Below are positions 13,427-21,450 of a stretch of DNA of 43,285 nucleotides, in pieces. Origin of the DNA: a virus; IMG/VR virus record IMGVR_UViG_3300025009_000193, positions 1 through 43,285 of that record; one strand, given 5' to 3'. Positions within the stretch are counted from its first letter, which is position 1; every line of letters begins with the position of its first letter. Position numbers and translations under genes: made by a program. Below the pieces are notes generated by a model that searched no databases, was not told the origin of the DNA, and worked only from the letters and a program-made list of their open reading frames with translations.

Positions 13427-13440
13427 TATATAATATAGTT

Positions 13441-13731
13441 ATGGACAAACCTATAAGTAAAGTTGCTGTGGTTCTTACACCTCAAGAGGCGGTGGTTATT
13501 GCTAAGTTGAGGGAGTTTGACTTCGGGGAGATAGTGATTAAGAAGAAAAACGGAGAGCCATACCAGATAATAGTGTCTAAATCTACTATCGTAACATACG
13601 ACGAGGGGTTGGACTTAAAGGACGGACTTGCGATACCAAGGGGTAACATACTTGAAAATAAAGAATTAGTATCACTAGACGACATAGCTAAATTATTTAT
13701 CAAAAGTAATGGAAGACAGACTCCTGGTTAA
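13441..13731 (+). CDS. Hypothetical protein between terL and portal
   Basis: 96 residues. PISKVAVVLTPQEAVVIAKLREFDFGEIVIKKKNGEPYQI has alternating strand-helix character; no membrane segment. Its 3' end overlaps the portal start by 23 bases in another frame, so the genes are likely coupled. A TATAAT hexamer lies just upstream (13429-13434), too close to the start codon for an ordinary leader. Position suggests a packaging or head role, but nothing more can be said. Confidence 0.6.
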   Translation: MDKPISKVAVVLTPQEAVVIAKLREFDFGEIVIKKKNGEPYQIIVSKSTIVTYDEGLDLKDGLAIPRGNILENKELVSLDDIAKLFIKSNGRQTPG

Positions 13732-15610
13732 ACAGATACAGAAAGAGTACAAACAGTCGCGGGATTGGATATTACCTTTCTACCAAAAGAGTTACAAAAA
13801 CCTCAAGTTATATTTAAACGAAAAGCGAGACGACGACAAAGTTGGAGACCCTCTGCTTTATACAGTCATGAACACGATACACGCGAGTATGTACAGTGAC
13901 ATACCAGCTATTAAGTGGAGAGGAAGAACGATTGACGACATTAATACTGAATACGGACTCAATTTGCTAGTGGACTATGATTACGACGAAATGCATAAGG
14001 ACGAATTAGACTTAGACTGGTTGTGGGACGCATGTTTTTTTGGTTATGGAATAGTAGAAATGACATACTTTGACCGAAAGAGAAAGTGTCCGAATCCAAG
14101 ACTAGTAGACCCTTTTAGTTTTCTATACGACCCTGAGACGAGTAGTTCGCTAGACTCTGCAAGATTTTGTGGAGAGGAACTACTCATTAGTAGGCAGACC
14201 ATGAAAGACGCGGGAGTGTATGAGTTTGACGACAAGATAGAGGTTGGTAGTAGTTTTAATGATTTACCACGACTTGCAAGTCAAGCAAGGACTGAAAGTC
14301 AGGGAAAGAGCGATTCACAAGAGATGTTAGGAGAAGTTAAAAGTGATAACGACCTTATCAGATTAGTTGAGTGGCGTACTTGGTACAAGGGGAAAAGAAT
14401 AATTGCAACACTTGCTAACGACATGACTAGACTTGTAAGAAAGACCGAGCTTCCATTCCAAGACACTTGGGGTTTTGTTGAAAAGAAAATCAGTAGGACA
14501 TCACATCAGTTTAAGGGAGCGAGTATTCCAGACATGGTAGGTGACAAGCAGAGGATGAGAAGTGAGATAATTAACTTGGCTGCGACTATAGTAAAGGGAC
14601 AACAGTACCCCCACTATATTTATAACAACAACCTAATTAGAAACAGAGCTGATCTTGCTTTTGGTTTCAACAAGTTCACTGGTGTTCCAGGAAACCCAAG
14701 AGACGTAGTCGTTCCAATGAACCAGTACACACCAAACGTCCAATTTACCAACTATATACTCCAATACCTAGACGCAGCAGCGCAAAGAGCAACAGCAAGT
14801 GCAGAAATGCAACAGGGTGTTTTAGCTGGTCAAGAAAGGACTTTGGGTGAGTTAAACTTGGTAGCACAGAAAGCGGACACAAGATACAACTTAATGATGA
14901 AAAACTTACTCATTGGTGAGAAAAGGTTCTGGCAAATGTGGTTGGCTATGTACAAAAAGCATTTTAAAGGTGGTTTAGACGAGAAAGTAATAAGACTAAC
15001 GGGGGATTTGGACACACAGTTTAAGACACTTACTAGAAAAGATATTATAGCGGATAGTAAGGTAGATCCTGATGTAGAAGTTCTTTCAACAGTCATAGAA
15101 GAAGCAAAGAGGAGTAAGGAGTTGAGTAAATACATTCAACTTATGAACGCGGTAGCCGAAAGTCCTGACGCAGACAGACGAGTTTTGGTTAAACAGTTTG
15201 CACAAACAGCAGGAATGAGCGAGAATGAAATAGACGCAGTGTTCCCACCAACGATTGACGAATTAACAGCAGAGCTTCAGAACATAGAGTTTGAAAACGG
15301 TAAGTCTCCAGAGGTATTGGCTTCAGACAATCACATTGTACACATGAGAATACACAGAAAAGCGGCTGCTTCGCCTTATAGAAACGTTCACATGGCAACA
15401 CATTTGAGAGCTATGGTTTCCATGAAGCAAAATCCAGGATTAGATCCTAATGCTATGCAGGAAAATCAAGGACTTCAAGCAGGAGAACCAGGAGCGCTTG
15501 GTGGTGTTGGTTTCCAACCAGAGAGAGCGGCTGGTAAACAGGCGGACGGAATGACTCCTGCACAAAATGCTAAATTAGATAACAATAAAAAGTATGGCTT
15601 CAATGGGTGA
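13709..15610 (+). CDS. Portal protein
   Basis: 633 residues, in the size range for podovirus-type portals. Family-like features are an N-terminal helical region (KEYKQSRDWILPFYQKSYKN), the aromatic/acidic core with DPFSFLYDPE (about 141-150) and the C-terminal helical AAQRATASAEMQQGV... segment that lines the channel. It forms the dodecameric DNA entry ring. Its place is right after terL and before scaffold and capsid. The Gln/Gly/Pro-rich C-terminal tail (about 570-633) is probably flexible. Confidence 0.85.
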   Translation: MEDRLLVKQIQKEYKQSRDWILPFYQKSYKNLKLYLNEKRDDDKVGDPLLYTVMNTIHASMYSDIPAIKWRGRTIDDINTEYGLNLLVDYDYDEMHKDELDLDWLWDACFFGYGIVEMTYFDRKRKCPNPRLVDPFSFLYDPETSSSLDSARFCGEELLISRQTMKDAGVYEFDDKIEVGSSFNDLPRLASQARTESQGKSDSQEMLGEVKSDNDLIRLVEWRTWYKGKRIIATLANDMTRLVRKTELPFQDTWGFVEKKISRTSHQFKGASIPDMVGDKQRMRSEIINLAATIVKGQQYPHYIYNNNLIRNRADLAFGFNKFTGVPGNPRDVVVPMNQYTPNVQFTNYILQYLDAAAQRATASAEMQQGVLAGQERTLGELNLVAQKADTRYNLMMKNLLIGEKRFWQMWLAMYKKHFKGGLDEKVIRLTGDLDTQFKTLTRKDIIADSKVDPDVEVLSTVIEEAKRSKELSKYIQLMNAVAESPDADRRVLVKQFAQTAGMSENEIDAVFPPTIDELTAELQNIEFENGKSPEVLASDNHIVHMRIHRKAAASPYRNVHMATHLRAMVSMKQNPGLDPNAMQENQGLQAGEPGALGGVGFQPERAAGKQADGMTPAQNAKLDNNKKYGFNG

Positions 15611-15917
15611 TATTGAAAAATCTTTGAAAAAAGAAGAAGTAGTAGACTTTGAAACAGTTGAAATGGAGGGGTTGGAAAAGGACATTATGTCTCTTGAGCA
15701 TACTCCTGGCTGGAAGGGTGTTTTAAAGGAGCTTCAGTCCCAAGTAGACTCACTTGAGAGTCAAATTTTTGATATAGACAACGGACTTAAGGACGAAGAG
15801 AGAATGGATAAGTTGAAAAGAAGGTTCTATTTGGTAGAATTGATTAACCTCCCAAAGACTAAAAGGGAGTTGTTTACGACTCGTAAAGGGGGAAATACCT
15901 CCAATGAGGAACTTTAA
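15594..15917 (+). CDS. Small coiled-coil protein after portal
   Basis: 107 residues, highly charged, with a predicted coiled coil (about 35-85: LKELQSQVDSLESQIFDIDN). It overlaps the portal end by 17 bases. It might serve as a head-assembly cofactor or accessory scaffold. No domain is recognised. Confidence 0.6.
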   Translation: MASMGDIEKSLKKEEVVDFETVEMEGLEKDIMSLEHTPGWKGVLKELQSQVDSLESQIFDIDNGLKDEERMDKLKRRFYLVELINLPKTKRELFTTRKGGNTSNEEL

Positions 15918-15934
15918 TTTATTATGGTAAAACC

Positions 15935-16444
15935 ATGGACGACGAAGAGAACAAAGTAGCAGAAGACGAGGGAGTTTCCCTTTTTGAAGAAGCTATGGGG
16001 GAAGATTCTACTCAGGTAGAGGACACCCAAGGTGTAGAGGACGACTCTACAAAAATATTTAAGAAGAGTGTGGACGAGGTTAAGGGTACACTAGAAACCT
16101 TTAAGAGAGAGCAGAGAGTAAACGAGTTTATAAACGACCCTGCTAACTCTGATTACAAACAATACGCGACTAAAATTCGTGAATTAGCGTTAAAACCAGA
16201 GGTGAAAAACTTAACAGTAAGTGCTATTGCCAACATGGTTGTTCCTAAAGACTACTGGGTCAAAAAGGGCGCAGAATTGGCAAAACAAGCAGACCAGGAG
16301 AGTAAAGAAAGTATTAATGGAGGTAATTCAACAAGGTCGGGTATCACTGATTCGGACGATTCAGGGTTACCAGACCCAAGTACACTTAGTAAGGACGATT
16401 TTGAGAAACAGGCATGGAACATAGCGAGGGGTGTACGACCCTAG
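15935..16444 (+). CDS. Putative scaffolding protein
   Basis: 169 residues, very acidic (many D/E in the first 60), helical in the middle (KSVDEVKGTLETFKREQRVNE) with a Gly/Ser/Asp-rich tail. It lies immediately before the major capsid gene, the classic place of scaffolding proteins. Composition and location support the call; there is no sequence signature. Confidence 0.55.
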   Translation: MDDEENKVAEDEGVSLFEEAMGEDSTQVEDTQGVEDDSTKIFKKSVDEVKGTLETFKREQRVNEFINDPANSDYKQYATKIRELALKPEVKNLTVSAIANMVVPKDYWVKKGAELAKQADQESKESINGGNSTRSGITDSDDSGLPDPSTLSKDDFEKQAWNIARGVRP

Positions 16445-16450
16445 TAAATA

Positions 16451-16459
16451 TGCTATTAT
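16451..16459 (+). promoter_or_regulatory. Candidate extended -10 promoter before capsid gene
   Basis: TGCTATTAT fits an extended -10 (TGnTATAAT with one mismatch). A close match, TGCTATAAT, precedes the gene at 19170. No good -35 is visible. A transcript starting here would enter the terminator hairpin at 16474-16528 almost at once. Confidence 0.35.
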
Positions 16460-16473
16460 AGTTTATAGGGAAG

Positions 16474-16528
16474 TACCCAGACTAAAATGTTACGATTATA
16501 TCGTGACACGAGGTCTGGGTATTTTTTT
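16474..16528 (+). terminator. Intrinsic terminator or attenuator upstream of capsid gene
   Basis: TACCCAGAC pairs with GTCTGGGTA (9 bases), followed by seven T. The roughly 30-base loop contains a second perfect hairpin, ACGAT-TAT-ATCGT. It lies between the scaffold and capsid genes, so it can end upstream transcripts or attenuate capsid expression. Confidence 0.75.
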
Positions 16529-16554
16529 AGTTAAATTTTTATTTACATGAAATA

Positions 16555-17520
16555 ATGGAAACTATATCCACGATTTCACATGCAGTTAACAACTGGTATG
16601 ACCGAATGTTACTTGAGAGGTTAACACCCCTTCTAGTACATGACAGGTTTGCTCAGATAAGAGACATTCCTAGGAATCAGACCAATGTTGTTAAGTTTAG
16701 ACGCTATAATTCTTTAGCTGCTAACACAGTTGCATTGACCGAAGGTGAGACACCAGTAGGTACTTCTCTAAGTATCACTGACGTATCAGCAACGGTGCTT
16801 CAGTACGGAGATTACGTAACAATCTCAGACTATCTTCAATTAACGACACTAGATCCAATTCTTTTGGAGACAGCAGCCGTTCTTGGAGAACAGGCAGGAT
16901 TATCTTTGGACATTATAACCAGAGATGTATTAAATGCAGGTACAGTAGTCGCATTCTCAGGTAGTAGCAATACTCAAAGAGACGGTGTTGCAGCAGGAGA
17001 TGTTGTAGCATACGGGGATTTAGACACAGCAATCTTGACCTTAAAGACTGCTAATGTCAAAAAGATAATGGGAATGGTAAGACCTGACGCAGGTTACGAG
17101 ACCAGACCAATCAACGCCGCATATGTAGGAATAACACACCCAGCAATCGCTGCAAAGATTAAGTCATTTACTTCAAATGGATTCGTTCCAGTAGAGAAGT
17201 ATGCAAATCAAGCAGACATAATGCCAGGTGAGTTTGGTGCTTACAATGAAATCAGATTCATTGAGACTTCAAACGCAAAGGTATTCACAGGCGAGGGAAC
17301 AGGAAGTATTGATGTTTACTCAATCCTTATAATGGGAGCTAACGCTTACGGTGTAACCAGAATTTCTGGAGAAGCTTTAAGAAATATTGTTAAACCATTA
17401 GGAAGTGCAGGAACAGCAGACCCTCTTGACCAGAGAGCAACAAGTGGTTGGAAAGCAACCAAAGTCGCTAAGATTCTTGACCAGAGTTGTCTATATAGAA
17501 TTGAATGTGCAAAAGTTTAA
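16555..17520 (+). CDS. Major capsid protein, N4-gp56 family
   Basis: 321 residues. The N-terminal WYDRMLLERLTPLLVHDRF, NVVKFRRYNSL and ALTEGETPVG are characteristic of the N4-gp56/HK97-fold capsid family, as is the ITHPAIAAKI segment near 200 and the C-terminal GWKATKVAKILDQSCLYRIE. It builds the icosahedral shell. The leader has a terminator hairpin in front. Codon use and composition resemble the neighbours. Confidence 0.9.
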   Translation: METISTISHAVNNWYDRMLLERLTPLLVHDRFAQIRDIPRNQTNVVKFRRYNSLAANTVALTEGETPVGTSLSITDVSATVLQYGDYVTISDYLQLTTLDPILLETAAVLGEQAGLSLDIITRDVLNAGTVVAFSGSSNTQRDGVAAGDVVAYGDLDTAILTLKTANVKKIMGMVRPDAGYETRPINAAYVGITHPAIAAKIKSFTSNGFVPVEKYANQADIMPGEFGAYNEIRFIETSNAKVFTGEGTGSIDVYSILIMGANAYGVTRISGEALRNIVKPLGSAGTADPLDQRATSGWKATKVAKILDQSCLYRIECAKV

Positions 17521-17540
17521 GACTTTTTAATCTTAACGAG

Positions 17541-17559
17541 TGGCTACCGTAAGTAGCCA
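17541..17559 (+). other. Stem-loop downstream of capsid gene
   Basis: TGGCTAC-CGTAA-GTAGCCA forms a perfect 7-base stem, 20 bases past the capsid stop. No T-tract follows, so it is more likely an mRNA-stabilising end or processing site than a terminator. A TATAAT hexamer at 17589-17594 follows before the next gene. Confidence 0.45.
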
Positions 17560-17625
17560 AATTTAGGGTTATAGGTATACCATTGGGTTATAATACCCCG
17601 AAAACTAATTTTAGATTACAAAGAT

Positions 17626-19083
17626 ATGTCATATTCCATGAGTGCAGTATTGCACAATGCGAACCTTAAAGAGGTAATGAACGACATCATTGGTATAGTA
17701 AACGATCAGGGAGGACAATCAGTAATGTCTTCTCCAGTTTTAGCCATTGGTTCAAGTTCAAAAGCCAAGGTTCTAAACAGTGCATTTACGGTGGTTAGAG
17801 ACGGAGTTGTAAGTACGATTGCAAGTGCTGAAACGGCATTTACAGCAACGACTCACGACTTGGCAGCACTAACTGGTGCGGTATACCTTATATATCTTGA
17901 CGCAAACAATGCTATCAAAATATCAAAGGGAACAGCTACAACGGGTGGTACTGGTGCAACATGTCCAGCAACTCCAACAGGTGGCTTAAAAATCGGAGAA
18001 GTTAAAATAGTTTGTGCAAACGCAGCAACCTTTACTGGTGCTACGACTGAGTTAGACGCGGCAGACTTAACAGTAACTTACACAAACAAAACTGATGTTG
18101 TAAACACGATTGCAAATTATTCTGCAAAGCATTGGTTACATCACCAGAATTTAGAGGCTTTATTAACAGCAATTTTTAGTGCTTTGAGAAATAGTGGAGA
18201 CAAAGTATTGCTTTCCAAACCAGGACTTGCAATAGGTACAGTAAGTGCGGCAAAGATAAAACATGCAACATTCTATGTTTCTTTAGACGGTGTAATAACC
18301 GCTATACCAGGAGCAGAGGTTGCACTAACGGCAACGGCTCACGACTTAGTAGACGGAACTGGAGCAGTTTACAATGTTTATCTTGACGGTACGACTGTTA
18401 CCATTCTTAAGGGAACAGCAACAGCAGGAGGAACGGGAGCAGTATGTCCAGCTACACCAAGTGGGAAATTAAAGCTTGGTGAATTAAAAGTTGTAACATC
18501 AGGTGCAGCGTTTGTAGGAGCAACTACAGAATTAAGTGCAGCAACAGTTACAGACACTTACACAGATGTAACAGATGTTAACGGAAGTATCAACATGAGT
18601 AGTTACTACTCACAAAACTATGAGTATAGTAAGGAGTTTAAAGCTTTACTAGACGACTTAGAGGCAGTAATGGATAGTAGTATTAACAGTAAGTTAATGA
18701 GCAATCCAACTCTTGTTATTGGTTCTTCTTCAAAAGCAAAGGTAAAAAACAGTGCATTTAATGTAATGAGAAGTGGGACTATTTCAACAGTCGCTTCAAC
18801 GGAAACTGTATTTACGGCAACGGATCATGATATAGCAGACGGAAGTGAAGCTATATTCAATGTTTACCTAAGCGCAACGAATGTAATAACCCTTCTTAAG
18901 GGAGACGACGCTGCAGTAGGAAGTGCAGTATGTCCAGACACCCCAGCAAATGGGTTTAAGATAGGAGAAGTAAAAATATCAGCTGACGGAGCAATCTTTA
19001 ATGCTTCAACAGACGACCTAGACGCAAGTCATTTAACGGTCACTTATTCAAACAAGACTGATGTAGTAGAATTAATAGCTTAA
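17626..19083 (+). CDS. Triplicated-module virion protein (possible head decoration)
   Basis: 485 residues made of three tandem units of about 160 residues. Each unit has a helical lead (NLKEVMNDII, NLEALLTAIF, EFKALLDDLE) and a beta-rich block running from (P)xLxIGSSSKAKV to (Y)TNKTDV. Blocks begin near residues 37, 198 and 359. The same block appears once in the 657-residue protein at 25915 (about residues 184-302). Its place right after the capsid gene and before a terminator suggests an abundant head decoration or fibre protein, but the role is inferred. Confidence 0.7.
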   Translation: MSYSMSAVLHNANLKEVMNDIIGIVNDQGGQSVMSSPVLAIGSSSKAKVLNSAFTVVRDGVVSTIASAETAFTATTHDLAALTGAVYLIYLDANNAIKISKGTATTGGTGATCPATPTGGLKIGEVKIVCANAATFTGATTELDAADLTVTYTNKTDVVNTIANYSAKHWLHHQNLEALLTAIFSALRNSGDKVLLSKPGLAIGTVSAAKIKHATFYVSLDGVITAIPGAEVALTATAHDLVDGTGAVYNVYLDGTTVTILKGTATAGGTGAVCPATPSGKLKLGELKVVTSGAAFVGATTELSAATVTDTYTDVTDVNGSINMSSYYSQNYEYSKEFKALLDDLEAVMDSSINSKLMSNPTLVIGSSSKAKVKNSAFNVMRSGTISTVASTETVFTATDHDIADGSEAIFNVYLSATNVITLLKGDDAAVGSAVCPDTPANGFKIGEVKISADGAIFNASTDDLDASHLTVTYSNKTDVVELIA

Positions 19084-19098
19084 TAGGTTAAGTTACAT

Positions 19099-19131
19099 AA
19101 AGGGAGGGGAGTTTGAAACCCTCCCTTTTTT
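19099..19131 (+). terminator. Intrinsic terminator
   Basis: AAAGGGAGGG pairs with CCCTCCCTTT (10 bases) and is followed by a T run. It ends the capsid/decoration transcript. An extended -10 sequence follows immediately. Confidence 0.85.
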
Positions 19132-19139
19132 GCTATAAT
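19131..19139 (+). promoter_or_regulatory. Candidate extended -10 promoter
   Basis: TGCTATAAT is a full extended -10 box directly behind the terminator and 31 bases before the next start codon. No good -35 at 17 bases. Terminator then promoter indicates a separate transcript for the connector and fibre genes. Confidence 0.45.
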
Positions 19140-19169
19140 TAAGTGTAGTTAAATTTATATTTATCCAAA

Positions 19170-19688
19170 ATGGGAAAAACTCCAGACAGGATTACTGCTG
19201 ATAATGTGAAAAACATGGCAGGGGATTTTCTTACAAAAAAGCTTAGCAAGGAAGAGATAGAGCTTCCTTACGAGTGTCCAATTTGTAAGAAGAGATTTAA
19301 GTCTATTCAAGGCAAGAATGGACACATGACTACTCACAAGGTAGAGACTATAGATAGCGAAGTAGCAGATGTTGCTATGGGTAGCGACGAAGACCCTACG
19401 CTATGGATTAAGAAGTTTGTTAAGGGAGCTATTGTTAACGACGAGCTTATTAAGCAATTAGCGGCAGAAGAGCAGGTAACTTTTGTAATACCAGAAGACC
19501 CCTACGATAACAACTTGTTATTCCTTTTGGGTTTGAATGGTCAGTTATTTGAGTATCCTGTTGGTCAATATGTGGTATTACCAAGAAGTATTGTTAATCA
19601 AATCAAGAATACTTACAAAGAAACTGAATTAGCTAAAAGAAGAAATCTAGTTGAAAGAAACAAAGATGTTGAAAGAGCTTTGTCTTAA
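19170..19688 (+). CDS. Head-region protein with C2H2 zinc finger
   Basis: 172 residues. Residues 34-54 hold a textbook C2H2 finger, CPIC-x12-H-x3-H (CPICKKRFKSIQGKNGHMTTH). The second half (about 70-172) is a mixed fold ending in a charged helix. Gene order (capsid, decoration-like, this gene, adaptor) suggests a role in head completion or the connector. A classical C2H2 finger is unusual in a phage structural block; it may bind DNA at the vertex or simply stabilise the N-terminus. Confidence 0.65.
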   Translation: MGKTPDRITADNVKNMAGDFLTKKLSKEEIELPYECPICKKRFKSIQGKNGHMTTHKVETIDSEVADVAMGSDEDPTLWIKKFVKGAIVNDELIKQLAAEEQVTFVIPEDPYDNNLLFLLGLNGQLFEYPVGQYVVLPRSIVNQIKNTYKETELAKRRNLVERNKDVERALS

Positions 19689-19705
19689 TTTAATAAAATA
19701 ATAAC

Positions 19706-20440
19706 ATGATTCCAGCAGAATTTAAGAGTCGCTTCCACGACAGGTGTAGGACTAATGACACTATTTTTACAGACGCGAAACTAACAATACTAGCCAGAGA
19801 GAAACAAATAGAACTAGCTAAAGCGATAGAATCTGTAGACGAAGATTTTTTTCAATCATTTGAAACAACGACCTTAAAAGCTACTGGTTCAACTGCAGAT
19901 CAAAGAGAGTACCCTTTACCAGAGGATTCACTTAATAAAATGAAATTGGTAGAAGCCAAGCTGGACGGTACTAACTGGATAAGACTTCATGAGTTTGATT
20001 TAAACCTATATAGCAAGACTACTGACGAAGCTACTATACTTGAAGAGTTTAGTAACGAGGAGGGTAGTGCGTTTTACGACATAGGTAGAAATTCGTTGTT
20101 CCTTTACTCTGGTGCAATAGCAAGTAGTGTCCCTGCTGGTTTACACTGGATTGGTTATTCACTGCCCTATAAGGTAAGTGATTGGACGGGTACGACTGAT
20201 TTATCAGCGCCAACGACCAATCTTTCTGGTATTCCTATTTCATTCCACGGACTTTGGTTAGACGCTTGTGTAATAGACTGGAAGCAAAGTCATGATAAAC
20301 CAGTAGCGTTAACAGAGGGAGAGCAAATGTATAATTACAATTTACAACAGCAACTTTTGTATGCCAAGGAGTTAAATAGAGACAGGGCAAACTTAATACC
20401 AATGCCAGAAAGTGTTACAGATAACGGTTTCAATTTATAA
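19706..20440 (+). CDS. Putative head-tail adaptor protein
   Basis: 244 residues. The N-terminal helical FHDRCRTNDTIFTDAKLTILAREKQIELAKAIE and the following strand-rich middle resemble phage head-completion or adaptor proteins that bind under the portal. Gene order supports this. No catalytic motif or membrane segment. Confidence 0.5.
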   Translation: MIPAEFKSRFHDRCRTNDTIFTDAKLTILAREKQIELAKAIESVDEDFFQSFETTTLKATGSTADQREYPLPEDSLNKMKLVEAKLDGTNWIRLHEFDLNLYSKTTDEATILEEFSNEEGSAFYDIGRNSLFLYSGAIASSVPAGLHWIGYSLPYKVSDWTGTTDLSAPTTNLSGIPISFHGLWLDACVIDWKQSHDKPVALTEGEQMYNYNLQQQLLYAKELNRDRANLIPMPESVTDNGFNL

Positions 20441-20457
20441 TTTTAAGAAAAACTTAA

Positions 20458-20847
20458 ATGGAATATTCAAAAAAGATTTTAGATACATATACGGATAAGC
20501 TTATTAACGAGAGGTTCTCAACAGAGATAGCTATCTTGGTTAATGAAAAGCATTTAGAAGAAGTAGAGTCAGAAAAGAAAGCTGTTACTAAAAGACTTAA
20601 AAGGCTTATGGCTAATTTAGAAGGACTTGAAATACAAAAGAAAGCTGGTATTAAGGATAGAGAGTTGAGGGAGCAGAATAAAACTATGATTTCTGTTCTA
20701 TCTGGTGATGTAGATAAGAGAAGACAGATGTTAGCAGACTTGGAAGGCAAGAAGAAACAGGTAGAAAGGAACTTAGAGCTTTATAAAGATTACATAGAAA
20801 CGATTGACCTTAGTATAGAAATAGCCAAAGATAAGGTTTCTGTATAA
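20458..20847 (+). CDS. Coiled-coil protein
   Basis: 129 residues, almost wholly charged helix. Two long heptad-like stretches (about 35-80 and 80-125) suggest a coiled-coil hairpin. It lies between the adaptor and tail genes and is likely a virion assembly factor. The candidate -10 TATAAT (20850-20855) follows its stop. Confidence 0.6.
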   Translation: MEYSKKILDTYTDKLINERFSTEIAILVNEKHLEEVESEKKAVTKRLKRLMANLEGLEIQKKAGIKDRELREQNKTMISVLSGDVDKRRQMLADLEGKKKQVERNLELYKDYIETIDLSIEIAKDKVSV

Positions 20848-20883
20848 GGTATAATTAAATATATAACTTAATTAGTTTTTATA

Positions 20884-21432
20884 ATGAAAGACGGACTAGG
20901 CATTCGTGGTGTAGTAACAAGACGACTTTATGACAAAGACGGCAATCCTATTAAGATGTTTAAGGACAACGTTGTTTGGAGATTTTTAAAGAAGTCTTTT
21001 AATTTAGATTTGCAAATTCCTTTTATTACTGGTATTTGGACAAAAGAACCAATCAGGCATAACGAAATAGTACCAGCAGCCTTAGCAAATGTTGCAGGTT
21101 TATTATGTGGTGCAGAAATTACTCCATTTAAGTATTTAGGAATAGGTATTGGTACAGCTTCAGTTGCAGGTCTTGGTAGTGAAATAGTAACAGGTGGTGG
21201 TGAGAGAGTAGAAGCAACGGCTTCTTTGGTAACAACAACGATAACAGACGATACGGCACAACTAATCCATGAGTGGACATTTTTAGACACCTTTGCAATT
21301 ACAGAGGAAGGGGTTTTCAATGCGGTTGCTGCTGGAGATATGTTAGCATATCAAAACTTTGCAGCAGTAAATGTTGTAAGTGGTAATAAATATGAAGTAA
21401 CACACCAGTTTGTTATGCAAATACCTGTCTAA
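20884..21432 (+). CDS. Phage tail-associated protein
   Basis: 182 residues. The pattern KYLGIGIGTASV... followed by strands, TFAITEEGVFNA and a final LAYQNFAAVNVVSGNKYEVTHQF matches a frequent family of small beta-rich phage tail or fibre-base proteins. It opens the fibre gene set. The start is ATG 20884 in an AT-rich leader. Confidence 0.6.
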   Translation: MKDGLGIRGVVTRRLYDKDGNPIKMFKDNVVWRFLKKSFNLDLQIPFITGIWTKEPIRHNEIVPAALANVAGLLCGAEITPFKYLGIGIGTASVAGLGSEIVTGGGERVEATASLVTTTITDDTAQLIHEWTFLDTFAITEEGVFNAVAAGDMLAYQNFAAVNVVSGNKYEVTHQFVMQIPV

Positions 21433-21450
21433 TTTTTTAGGTATTCATAA

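Noticed and set aside
13429-13434. TATAAT as a promoter for the gene at 13441
   Set aside because: It lies only 6 bases before the start codon and lacks a -35; in an AT-rich genome such hexamers are expected.
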